Assembly: GCF_001469025.1 (NCBI RefSeq)
Contig: NZ_LNIZ01000002.1
Span: 1-64,000 of the forward strand
Length of the DNA: 64,000 bases
Direction: 5' to 3'
Origin: Trueperella bernardiae
GTDB taxonomy: Bacteria > Actinomycetota > Actinomycetes > Actinomycetales > Actinomycetaceae
Shown here: positions 53,891-61,881 of the stretch, in pieces
Position numbering within the stretch: position 1 is the stretch's first letter
How the letters are laid out: each line of letters begins with the position of its first letter
The notes under the pieces: generated by a model
Told to the model about the DNA's origin: nothing
Database searches by the model: none
Seen by the model: only the letters and a program-made list of their open reading frames with translations
Translations under genes and position numbers: made by a program

Positions 53891-54283
53891 CTACTCAGAT
53901 AGCGTAATCTCTTCGACGAGAACACGCCTAGCGTTCTCAAAGTGTTCGCCTCCACAGTCGAAGCCCCCGTCGATATCCGACTGTTCGCCAGTCAAAAAGA
54001 CGTCACCGGCCTTGATCCTTGTGCCGTTGACGTCAAGGTAGGCGCCATCCGCAGGGCCCGTAGCCGTTCCCACGAAGACAAGCAGCGCGCCGCGCTCATT
54101 GATTGGGCACAGTTCATCGCCACCCACCCTGATCTCTTTCAAGGTATTGATGGCCGCAACACTTAAGACATACTCCGCTCGCTGCAGAGTCGGCGCCTTC
54201 AGATCCTCGGCTTGGCCGGCGCACCCCGCCAGCGCAAGCAGGAGGATTCCCGCCAGCGCACCACCATTTCGTAGCCTAGCCAT
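53891..54283 (-). CDS. Small lipoprotein of unknown function
   Basis: A 130-residue predicted lipoprotein: MARLRNGGALAGILLLALAGC with lipobox LAGC, then a mature domain of about 110 residues containing two further Cys (DELCPINERG and GGFDCGGEHF) that could form a disulfide, and EGA/DVNGTRIKAGD beta-like segments. No family recognised. The ATG overlaps the stop of the serine protease gene by 8 bp, so the two are co-transcribed. The protein may be an accessory or immunity partner of the protease, which is speculation from the overlap alone. Confidence 0.7.
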   Translation of the reverse strand: MARLRNGGALAGILLLALAGCAGQAEDLKAPTLQRAEYVLSVAAINTLKEIRVGGDELCPINERGALLVFVGTATGPADGAYLDVNGTRIKAGDVFLTGEQSDIDGGFDCGGEHFENARRVLVEEITLSE

Positions 54284-55550
54284 ATATCAATCTCGCTCCA
54301 TAGTTATCCCGCACTGCACGCCAATCAGTAACATATGTCGTGGATTGCCCGACCAAGGGATCAAAGTGGCCGGTTATCATTCCCGTTACTCTGACCGAGC
54401 TACCGAAGTTGGCGAATACCGGCCCCCCAGAATCACCACCTTGGCTTGAGGTACCACCTCGTAGACTAATGAGGTTGCCATAACAACCGCTACCAAAGCA
54501 TCGTGATATGCCATAGCTAATTACTTGGTTATTACAAACGTTTCCACTCGTTCTTCCCTGAAAGCACAGCCGATTTCCTTGTGACCCCATGGGGTGCCAA
54601 GTGCCCGCCACGGGCTTCCTCTCACCACCAGAAAGGATCTTTCCTTCGTATGTCTTGCCGCTCACAAACTCTGCATCAATGCTCGCATTATATTTGTGTG
54701 TAACCCGACCTGAATTAGAAACACCTGCACGCGAAGAAGATGTCCAGACATGCGAGAGCAAATCGAAACAATGACCCGCAGTAAAAAACCCACGTGCACC
54801 ATTACTATTCTCAGCGGGAATACCACTCGTACACGAATACAAATTCCCCTGCCGATAGCCAAGAATTGACGCTCCCCCAACAAATGGGGCCCGCACATTT
54901 TCGTTGTACGCATCGTCTTGATAATATCCCGGCACGAATGAGTATCCAACGCCTGTATCTGGGAGCACCTCAAGGTCGCCTTCAGTCAGCTCACCGCTCA
55001 GCTCAATGGTGTCGCTTTGTGCATGGTAACCAAACGCGACCCGTGCGCCCGTCGCTTGGAAGTGTGCTGTTAACTGCTCCATTGCAGAAGATATCTGTGC
55101 GGCAGTGTACTTAGACATCACAACAACCACACTGTCGCGACCATCGCCGGAAAGTGCATCACTCCGTAGGTGAGAAGCATTGGATGACTCTAGTGCATAC
55201 TCGGGAGAGAGGTTCAATTCCGCCTTCGCGCTTGTCGCATCCTCGCGCGAGATCGCAACATAGCCAACACCCAAGTCCGTATCAAAATACTGTCCCACGA
55301 TCTCGAAACCGTCAGTAGTGTACGGTGCATCTTCAGGGGGTAGACCGATGTCCCCAGCAGATGCCACATAATACTCAACCGGCTCCGGCATCTCAACAAG
55401 TTGCGCAAGTGGAGTATCCGCGACACTCCTTGCGCGCGAATCATTCTCAACATCCGGTGTGGCTGAAACATCGTCAGTAGCCACGCCGAATCCGGTCGCC
55501 GCGATCAGAGCAGCGCCCGCGAAGGCTAAACTGAGCGTGTTCTTTTTCAT
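54276..55550 (-). CDS. Secreted chymotrypsin-like (S1 family) serine protease
   Basis: A 424-residue secreted protease. The signal peptide (MKKNTLSLAFAGAALIAATGFG) is followed by a propeptide of about 190 residues like those of streptogrisin/alpha-lytic proteases, then the catalytic domain from about 222. Catalytic triad: His260 in FTAGHC, Asp292 in ASIDAEF and Ser374 in GGDSGGP. Cys pairs (240/261 and 329/339 or 351/356) fit the disulfides of the fold. The coding sequence is AT-richer and less codon-biased than its neighbours, suggesting transfer. The following lipoprotein gene overlaps its end. Confidence 0.9.
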   Translation of the reverse strand: MKKNTLSLAFAGAALIAATGFGVATDDVSATPDVENDSRARSVADTPLAQLVEMPEPVEYYVASAGDIGLPPEDAPYTTDGFEIVGQYFDTDLGVGYVAISREDATSAKAELNLSPEYALESSNASHLRSDALSGDGRDSVVVVMSKYTAAQISSAMEQLTAHFQATGARVAFGYHAQSDTIELSGELTEGDLEVLPDTGVGYSFVPGYYQDDAYNENVRAPFVGGASILGYRQGNLYSCTSGIPAENSNGARGFFTAGHCFDLLSHVWTSSSRAGVSNSGRVTHKYNASIDAEFVSGKTYEGKILSGGERKPVAGTWHPMGSQGNRLCFQGRTSGNVCNNQVISYGISRCFGSGCYGNLISLRGGTSSQGGDSGGPVFANFGSSVRVTGMITGHFDPLVGQSTTYVTDWRAVRDNYGARLIYG

Positions 55551-56393
55551 GTGTGGGTCATATCACATTTTCCAGATGTGTGTAAGAATTATAGCATCGA
55601 AGCCCCCCCCAACGGTGTTGATTTTTTCAGCGGCTGGCCCGTTTTCTTGCGTTAAAGTCGGGTTTGGACTCAGCTTCATGCTGGGGTGGAGAATCCTCGC
55701 TGTAGAATCTGCGGAACACTAACACAAAACCGGGGTGCGACCAGTGCTGGTAAACCACGGTTCCGCTGCTCGGCTTGCCGTGCTAGCCACACGCGTAGGA
55801 ATGATACGAAGGCGCGGGATATGGCCGTTGATGGCACCAGTTGACGAGGTCCATCACGTGGTGGTTGGGATGATATTTACTTGTCACACAAGCTAGTACT
55901 CATCGCTTTCACGAAGAATCACATGTTGGGCTTACGCCTGTCGACTCCTTCGCTGAAGCTGCGGAATAGGCGAGCCGACCGGCATTATGAAACACCGCGC
56001 ATCAGTCCTCCCTTGCTAGAGAAGCGTGGGTGTCCAACCCTCGCTCGGAATTGCCTCATGACCGCCGCCTCGAAGCCAGTAACTCGCTCACAGGGCGAGC
56101 GTGCGATGTGTCTGTCCTCAACCTGACACAACTGTTGAGTCTGAGCGCGACCGAGCCCATATAGCGATCGGTAGACGCCATATTCATAAGACGTGTCGGG
56201 CGCTGTGTCAGATTCTCAAGAGAAGTGTCGCTCAGCTCGTATAGGCGCACGGGCACTAAGTTCTTCCTATCGGAAGCAGGGCCAACGACGCCGAGCCGGG
56301 GGCTGGACCCACAGCGGCGACTGGCGACGCCGAGGCCTCCGCCTGCCGGCGGACCGGCCGGCGGGACACACACCAGCGAGCAAGCACCCTCGC
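55551..56393. other. Long non-coding stretch with one family 1 repeat
   Basis: About 840 bp lie between the protease start and the stop of the response regulator gene. Short frames on both strands show no family or plausible ribosome site. An 8-nt run of C lies near 55605 and the protease promoter must be in the first 150 bp. The family 1 repeat E is at 56123-56199. The composition is mixed, as in eroded mobile or duplicated DNA, but no transposase remnant could be identified. Confidence 0.55.
56123..56199. repeat. Dispersed 77-bp repeat (family 1), copy E
   Basis: This copy is inverted. Its reverse complement runs CCGACACGTCTTATGAATATGG...CAGTTGTGTCAG with a central TACCGATCGCTATA. It is the most diverged of the five clear copies but retains the 77-bp length. 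Confidence 0.7.
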
Positions 56394-57083
56394 CTACACC
56401 GCGCCTGTGGCCGTCAGGTACGTCAGCACCGCCCGCACCCGCCGGTTCTCCTCCCCGGCCGGCAGCCCCAGCTTGGAAAACACGTTCGCCACGTGCTTGG
56501 ACACCGCCGCGCCGGACAAGTACAGCTCCCCGGCGATCTCTGCGTTCGACTTCCCCTGCGCCATGAGCTCCAGCACCTCGGATTCACGCGGGGTCAGCGC
56601 GTCCAACGCGCTCGCCTTCCCGCGTACCAGCCCCACGGCCACCTCCGGGTCCACCACAACGCCGCCGCCCGCCACGATCGACAGCGAGTGCACGAAGTCC
56701 GCCACCCGCGACACCCGCTCCTTGAGCAGGTACCCCAGGCCCCCGCGGTCAGCGCCGGGCCGAGCCATCGCCACCGGGTCGAACAGCGCGGACGCATAGG
56801 CGGGCGCCACGTACTGGCTCAGTACCATGACCGACAGGTCGGGGAAGTCGGACCGCAGCTCCACGGCCACCCGCAGCCCGTCGTCGCTCATCGTCGGCGG
56901 CATCCGCACGTCCGTGACCAGCACGTCCACCGCCCCCGGATCACCCGCGAGTAGCTCCCGCACAGCCGCGAGCGTGCTGGGCGCGTCGGAGGTCTGCCCC
57001 ACCACGGTGTGCCCCACACGCTCGAGGATGCCGGCCAGCCCCTCGCGCACCAAGGTCGCGTCATCGGCCAAGAAGATCTTCAT
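56394..57083 (-). CDS. NarL/LuxR family response regulator
   Basis: A 229-residue response regulator. The receiver domain has the acidic pocket (ADDA) and phospho-acceptor Asp58 in VTDVRMPP. The C-terminal LuxR HTH reads LTPRESEVLELMAQGKSNAEIAGELYLSGAAVSKHVANVFSKL. An insertion around residues 95-110 (VAPAYASALFDPVAMARPG) lengthens the receiver loop. The start overlaps the kinase stop (ATGA). It probably controls the divergent ABC exporter genes at 57933-60031. Confidence 0.92.
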   Translation of the reverse strand: MKIFLADDATLVREGLAGILERVGHTVVGQTSDAPSTLAAVRELLAGDPGAVDVLVTDVRMPPTMSDDGLRVAVELRSDFPDLSVMVLSQYVAPAYASALFDPVAMARPGADRGGLGYLLKERVSRVADFVHSLSIVAGGGVVVDPEVAVGLVRGKASALDALTPRESEVLELMAQGKSNAEIAGELYLSGAAVSKHVANVFSKLGLPAGEENRRVRAVLTYLTATGAV

Positions 57084-57796
57084 TGCACTCCCCCAATCGC
57101 ACTCTCGCCTCGGTATAGCAGCAGCGGAATCGTGCCCACCACCATCGTGGGCCCGCCCACCGGCGAGTTCACCTCCAGCTTCCCGCCGAACGCGGCCAGC
57201 CGCTCGCGCAGCCCGGCCAGCCCATGCCCTGCCACCACCGACGCCCCGCCCGGCCCGTCATCCACCACCGACACCCTCAGCGTCTCATCCGCCGCCAACA
57301 GCAAGGTGGTCCGCGCTCCCGGCGCGTACTTCGCCACGTTCGTCAGCGCCTCGGTGGCCAGGAAGTACGCGGCGGCCATCACCCCTTCGGGCATGTCGGG
57401 CAGCGCGTGCGGCACCACCACCCGCACCGGCACCGGGCTGCGCTCCGCCGCCCCGCGCACGGCCCTTTCCAGCCCCAGGTCCGACAGCACCTTGGGGTGG
57501 ATCTCATTCACGGTTTCGCGCAGGGCCCGCAGCGCCTCCTCGTTCGTCTGCAGCGCCCGCGCCACGATCCCCGGCAGGTCCGCGAGCGCCGGCGGGATCT
57601 CCCCCGCGGCCCCCGCCATGTCCAGCAAGAACTGTGCTTCCCCGATCGCCATCCCGGAGGCGACGAGGTGCTGTTGGGCACCGTCGTGAAGGTCGCGTTC
57701 GATGCGCCGCCGCTCGATCTCGAACGCGGACACGATTTGCCGGCGCGAGTCGGTCAGCTCCTCGACTTGCCGCGCCACGTCCTTCTTCCTCCACAT
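57080..57796 (-). CDS. Soluble histidine kinase lacking a membrane sensor
   Basis: A 238-residue HisKA_3/HATPase kinase. FEIERRRIERDLHDGAQQHLV holds the phospho-acceptor His37; TEALTNVAKYAPGA is the N box and VVDDGPGGASVVAGHGLAGL the G boxes. Most NarL-type kinases have membrane helices before the dimerisation domain. This one begins only 25 residues before it with a short coiled segment. No helices are encoded in frame upstream, because the region leads directly into the divergent ABC gene promoter. It must sense a cytoplasmic signal, act with the transporter, or be a shortened relic. Coupled to the response regulator. Confidence 0.88.
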   Translation of the reverse strand: MWRKKDVARQVEELTDSRRQIVSAFEIERRRIERDLHDGAQQHLVASGMAIGEAQFLLDMAGAAGEIPPALADLPGIVARALQTNEEALRALRETVNEIHPKVLSDLGLERAVRGAAERSPVPVRVVVPHALPDMPEGVMAAAYFLATEALTNVAKYAPGARTTLLLAADETLRVSVVDDGPGGASVVAGHGLAGLRERLAAFGGKLEVNSPVGGPTMVVGTIPLLLYRGESAIGGVQ

Positions 57797-57932
57797 ACCT
57801 CTAGCCTATCGGCGCCCTCCGACACTCTCGACCCCCGCGCCGTCGCCCCCGCGAAAAGGTAGACCTAGCCCTACCCCCAATTGGGCAGGTAGCACCCTCG
57901 AAATCGGTGCCGGCCCGGGTTTGAATGGAACC

Positions 57933-58634
57933 ATGAACGAACTCAATGCAACGCACTTGGTAAAAACGTACGGTAAGGTCCACGCCCTCGCCGGGGTCGA
58001 CCTCCACATCGACGCGGGCGAACTCGTCGCCGTCATGGGCCCCTCGGGGTCCGGCAAATCCACGCTTTTGCACGTCCTGTCCGGCATCCTTGTTCCCGAC
58101 GACGGCGACGTGCGCCTTGGCACCACCTCCGTCACGTCGCTGAACGACGCCGGCCGGTCGAAGTTGCGCCGCGAGCGCCTCGGTTTCGTGTTCCAAGACG
58201 GGCAGCTGGTTCCGGAGCTGACCGCGCGGGAGAACGTTGCGCTGCCCCTGTTCGCCGCTGGGGTCAAGCGCGGGGAGGGCCTGCGCCGGGCCGAGGAGTG
58301 GCTCTACCGCCTCGGGGTGGCGGAGCAGGCGAAGAAGCGCCCGGGCGAGATGTCGGGCGGGCAGGCCCAGCGCGTGGCGATTGCCCGCGCGATGGTCTCC
58401 AGCCCGGCGATCATCTTCGCTGACGAGCCGACCGGCGCGCTCGACCAGGCCACCGGCCACGAGGTCATGCAGCTGCTGTCCACCACCGCCCGCATGAACG
58501 GCACCACCCTGGTGGTCGTCACCCACGACCTCAAGGTCGCCTCCTGGTGCGACCGCCTGGTGGAGATCCGCGACGGCCTCATCCACACCGATCGTCCAAT
58601 GTCGCAGGTGCAGGGCGCGGAGGTGGCCCGATGA
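57933..58634 (+). CDS. ABC transporter ATP-binding protein (MacB/LolD type)
   Basis: A 233-residue ATPase. Walker A GPSGSGKSTLLHVLSG, Q-loop VFQDGQLVPELTARENV, signature MSGGQAQRVAIARAM and Walker B IIFADEPTGALD are intact. I chose ATG 57933, with TTGAAT ending 6 bp before it. It pairs with the FtsX-type permease that overlaps its stop. Such pairs export peptides or lipids, or confer resistance to cell-envelope antibiotics. The divergent two-component genes suggest induced expression. Confidence 0.92.
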   Translation: MNELNATHLVKTYGKVHALAGVDLHIDAGELVAVMGPSGSGKSTLLHVLSGILVPDDGDVRLGTTSVTSLNDAGRSKLRRERLGFVFQDGQLVPELTARENVALPLFAAGVKRGEGLRRAEEWLYRLGVAEQAKKRPGEMSGGQAQRVAIARAMVSSPAIIFADEPTGALDQATGHEVMQLLSTTARMNGTTLVVVTHDLKVASWCDRLVEIRDGLIHTDRPMSQVQGAEVAR

Positions 58635-60031
58635 ACACGCTGCAGATGACGGGTCACCTCGCCACCTCCCGGATCCGCAACGCCCGCGGGCACGCGCTGT
58701 TGGACGCGCTCGCCGTCGTCGCCTTCTCCGTCTCTTCCTGGCTGCTGCTCACCACCGCCGGGGGCGTGTGGATGTTCTACGAGCGGCTGGACACCACGGG
58801 CCCGCGCCTACTCGAGCAGGGCGTCCCGCTCGACGTCACGGACGGGTTGAGCGGGGTCTACATGAGCCTGGCGGTGCTCGCGCTCGGCCTGCTCATTATC
58901 CCCCTCCTCTCCCTTGGCGCCTCGGCCGCCCGGCTCGGCGCGAACGGCCGCGCCCGCCGCCTCGCCTCCCTGCGCCTCATCGGACTCAGCGCCGGCCAGG
59001 TCAACCTCATGACCCTCGTGGAAACCCTCATCCAGGCCGCTGTCGGCTTCACGATCGGCGGGGCGATCTACCTCCTCACCTTGCCCGCGTGGTCGAACAT
59101 GAGCTTCACCACTTTGCCCATCACCACCACCGAGATGCTCCTGCCCTGGTGGGGCTGGCTCGCCGCCGCCGCGCTGGTCGCCGTCATCACGATCGGCTCC
59201 ACCCTGGCCGGCCTGTGGCGCGTGTCCATCTCCCCGCTCGGCGTCTCGCGCCGGGAGACCCCGAAGGCGATGAAATACTGGCGGGTGATCGGCGTCGTCG
59301 CCGCGATCCCGGTGCTGGGCGTCATGATGCAGAACCTCGACCCAGAGACCTCCACCATCGCAAACTTCCTCTTGTCCGCGCTCATGCTCATGGTCTTCTT
59401 CCTCACCGTGTCGCTGGCCGGCCCACTGTTCATCCAGATGGCCGCCCGCCCCGTGGCCGTCACGGCCCGCACCCCGCGCCTGCTCGGCACCCGCCGCGTC
59501 CTCGACGACCCCCGCGCCGCATGGCGCAACATCTCCGCGATCTCGCTCATGGCGCTCCTGGCCTCCGTGGTCGTGTTCATCATGACCATGGACGTCACCG
59601 GCTACGGCAGCATCAACGAGGACGTGGACAACCTCAGACGCACCCTTACCGGCGACATCACCAAGGGTGTCGCGATCGCGCTCGCCTTCTCCCTCATTCT
59701 GGGCGCCACGGGCACCCTCATCCACCAGGCCTCCGACGTGTTCGACCGCGCCGAGGAATCCGCCGCCCTCATGCGGATCGGCCTGCCCTACTCCACCCTC
59801 CTCAAGGCCCGCCTGTGGCAGGTTATCCCGCCGTTGCTGCTCATGCTCTCCGTGACCATCGGCCTCGGCGCCCTACTCGGCACCTTCGCCGAGCAAAAGG
59901 CCAACACCGACAACCTCGTCATCCTCGTGTGGGTGGTCGGCCTCGGCATTGCGCTCACGCTCGCGGCGGTGGTCGCCACCGCACCGATCCAGGCGATGGT
60001 GCTGTCCCAAAAGTCGCGCAAGAACGACTAG
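58631..60031 (+). CDS. FtsX-like permease of the ABC exporter
   Basis: A 466-residue membrane protein. One N-terminal helix near residue 30, a three-helix FtsX core at about 80-210 (ARLGANGRARRLASLRLIGLSAGQV is the conserved cytoplasmic loop), further helices at 225-275, and a second FtsX-like unit at 340-460 (ESAALMRIGLPYSTLLKARLWQVIPPLLLM). No large extracytoplasmic domain is present, which separates it from MacB and resembles BceB-like or Yhg-type permeases. ATG overlaps the ATPase stop. Confidence 0.88.
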   Translation: MNTLQMTGHLATSRIRNARGHALLDALAVVAFSVSSWLLLTTAGGVWMFYERLDTTGPRLLEQGVPLDVTDGLSGVYMSLAVLALGLLIIPLLSLGASAARLGANGRARRLASLRLIGLSAGQVNLMTLVETLIQAAVGFTIGGAIYLLTLPAWSNMSFTTLPITTTEMLLPWWGWLAAAALVAVITIGSTLAGLWRVSISPLGVSRRETPKAMKYWRVIGVVAAIPVLGVMMQNLDPETSTIANFLLSALMLMVFFLTVSLAGPLFIQMAARPVAVTARTPRLLGTRRVLDDPRAAWRNISAISLMALLASVVVFIMTMDVTGYGSINEDVDNLRRTLTGDITKGVAIALAFSLILGATGTLIHQASDVFDRAEESAALMRIGLPYSTLLKARLWQVIPPLLLMLSVTIGLGALLGTFAEQKANTDNLVILVWVVGLGIALTLAAVVATAPIQAMVLSQKSRKND

Positions 60032-60043
60032 CAGGCGGTGGCT

Positions 60044-60120
60044 CCGTCAGAACTCGTGAATCTGCGGTCCACCAGGCTCCTATAGGAACCGGTAGCCGGC
60101 ATATTCACGACTTCTGTCGG
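60044..60120. repeat. Dispersed 77-bp repeat (family 1), copy D
   Basis: This copy is inverted. Its reverse complement runs CCGACAGAAGTCGTGAATATG...GAGTTCTGACGG with central TACCGGTTCCTATAGG. It lies 13 bp beyond the FtsX-type gene and 110 bp before the next ABC gene. Confidence 0.8.
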
Positions 60121-60230
60121 ACCGGCGGCTCGCCCGTGCCGGGTGACACGGCAAACCCATGACAGTGGTCATGGAAAAGTCCGGTCACCCGGCACTTCTG
60201 CGCGCGCGGGTGGCTGGGCACAATGGAGTC

Positions 60231-61136
60231 ATGAACGCAATCAGCGCCAAGGCGCTTACGAAGAAGTTTGGCAACGTCACCGCCGTGGATGGCATTGACC
60301 TGGTGATTGAGCCGGGTGAGGTGGTCGCGTTCCTTGGCCCAAATGGGGCCGGCAAGACCACCACGCTCGACATGATCCTCGGCCTCACCCATCCCACCTC
60401 CGGGCAGGTGTCGGTGCTCGGCGGCACCCCGGCGGCGGCGATCCGCGCCGGCCGCATCAGCGCCCTCCTCCAGACCGGCGGGCTACTGGCCGACATGACC
60501 GTGCGCGAGTCCGTGGCCTACATCGCCGCGTGCTACCCGGGCGCCCAACCGATCGACTCCGTCATCGAGCGCACCGGCCTCACCCCCATCGCGGGGCGCC
60601 GCGTGGGCAAGTGCTCCGGCGGCGAACAGCAGCGCCTCAAGTTCGCACTCGCCCTCCTGCCCGAGCCCGACGTCCTCATCCTCGACGAACCCACCACCGG
60701 CATGGACGTGGCCGCCCGCCGCGAATTTTGGGCCAACATCTACGAGGAATCCCACCACGGGCGCACCGTCATCTTCGCCACCCACTACCTCGCCGAAGCC
60801 GAGGAGTTCGCCAAGCGCACGATCCTCATGAACGCCGGCCGCATCGTCGCCGACGGGCCGACCTCCCAGGTGCGCTCGATCGCGGGCCTACGCCACGTGC
60901 GGGCCACGGCCTGCGCCCTGCCGGCCACGGAACGCGAGACGCTCGCCGCCGAGCTTGCGGCGCTTCCGGGCACCACGGCGTCGTGGGACGGGCAAACCCT
61001 CGAGGTGCGCACGGCACACTCCGACGACGCCGCCCGCATCCTCCTCGCCCACCCCATCACCGACCTCATCATCACCGAGGCCTCGCTCGAGGACGCCTTC
61101 CTCACCCTGACCTCGACCGAGAAGACTGGAGCCTAA
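60231..61136 (+). CDS. ABC-2 exporter ATP-binding protein
   Basis: A 301-residue drug/polyketide-type ATPase. Walker A GPNGAGKTTTLDMILG, signature CSGGEQQRLKFALAL (Cys in place of the usual Leu), Walker B VLILDEPTTGMDV and the switch His in FATHYLAEAEE. A C-terminal regulatory region of about 80 residues follows. I chose ATG 60231, with CACAAT-GGAGTC directly upstream. It ends 1 bp before the permease gene and belongs to an ATPase-permease-kinase-regulator operon. Confidence 0.92.
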   Translation: MNAISAKALTKKFGNVTAVDGIDLVIEPGEVVAFLGPNGAGKTTTLDMILGLTHPTSGQVSVLGGTPAAAIRAGRISALLQTGGLLADMTVRESVAYIAACYPGAQPIDSVIERTGLTPIAGRRVGKCSGGEQQRLKFALALLPEPDVLILDEPTTGMDVAARREFWANIYEESHHGRTVIFATHYLAEAEEFAKRTILMNAGRIVADGPTSQVRSIAGLRHVRATACALPATERETLAAELAALPGTTASWDGQTLEVRTAHSDDAARILLAHPITDLIITEASLEDAFLTLTSTEKTGA

Positions 61137-61137
61137 C

Positions 61138-61881
61138 ATGATCGCCATCGACCTCAAGCGCATGCTGCGCGACCCCGGAGTCCTGTTCATCATCGGGGTG
61201 CCCGTGCTCATGTACCTCATCTTCGGCGCGGCCCAGAGCTACGGGCAGGAGAGCGCGGCGAACGGCAACCTCGCCATGGCGATCATGGTGGGCATGGCCG
61301 CTTACGGCGCCGTGGCCGCCACCGCCAGCCTCGCCTCCCAGGCCGGGGTGGAAAAGCTGCAGGGGTGGGGGCGCCAGATCTCCCTCACCCCGCTGACCGC
61401 CGGGCGCTACGCGCTCAACAAGTCCCTGACCGCCGCGGCCTTTGCCCTCATCACCGTGGCCATCATCTACGCGGTCGCGGCACCCACCGGCGCGAAGGGC
61501 ACGGCGTGGGCGTGGGTGGGGTCCTTCCTCATTGTGGCGGTGGGCGCGCTACCGTTCGCGCTGGTCGGGCTGGCGCTCAGCCACGTGATGCGCTCGCAGT
61601 CGGCGACGTCGGTGGTCAACGCCCTGGTCCTCCTCTTCGCTTTCGCCGGCAACCTGTTCGTGCCCCTGTCCGGCAAGCTGCTCGAGGCCTCCCGCTTCAC
61701 CCCGATGTGGGGCTACATCACGCTTGCCCGCTGGCCCGTCGCTGAAGGGATGTGGACCACCGGGCAGGGCGAGGCCTACACCGACGAACTGTGGCAGGCC
61801 CTCGTGTCCTTCGGGGTGTGGACGGCCGTGTTCATCGGCCTCGCCGCCCTCGCCCTACGACGCCGGGGTGAACGCCAGTGA
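61138..61881 (+). CDS. ABC-2 type permease
   Basis: A 247-residue membrane protein with about six helices of the ABC2_membrane family: IAIDLKRMLRDPGVLFIIGVPVLMYL at the N-terminus, GWGRQISLTPLTAGRYALNK in the cytoplasmic loop, and LVLLFAFAGNLFVPLSGKLLE. It forms the exporter with the preceding ATPase. The stop overlaps the GTG of the kinase gene. Confidence 0.9.
   Translation: MIAIDLKRMLRDPGVLFIIGVPVLMYLIFGAAQSYGQESAANGNLAMAIMVGMAAYGAVAATASLASQAGVEKLQGWGRQISLTPLTAGRYALNKSLTAAAFALITVAIIYAVAAPTGAKGTAWAWVGSFLIVAVGALPFALVGLALSHVMRSQSATSVVNALVLLFAFAGNLFVPLSGKLLEASRFTPMWGYITLARWPVAEGMWTTGQGEAYTDELWQALVSFGVWTAVFIGLAALALRRRGERQ

Noticed and set aside
55551-56393. Possible transposase remnant in the long gap upstream of the protease gene
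   Set aside because: No frame on either strand gave a recognisable transposase or integrase segment, and no terminal repeats other than the 77-bp element were found.
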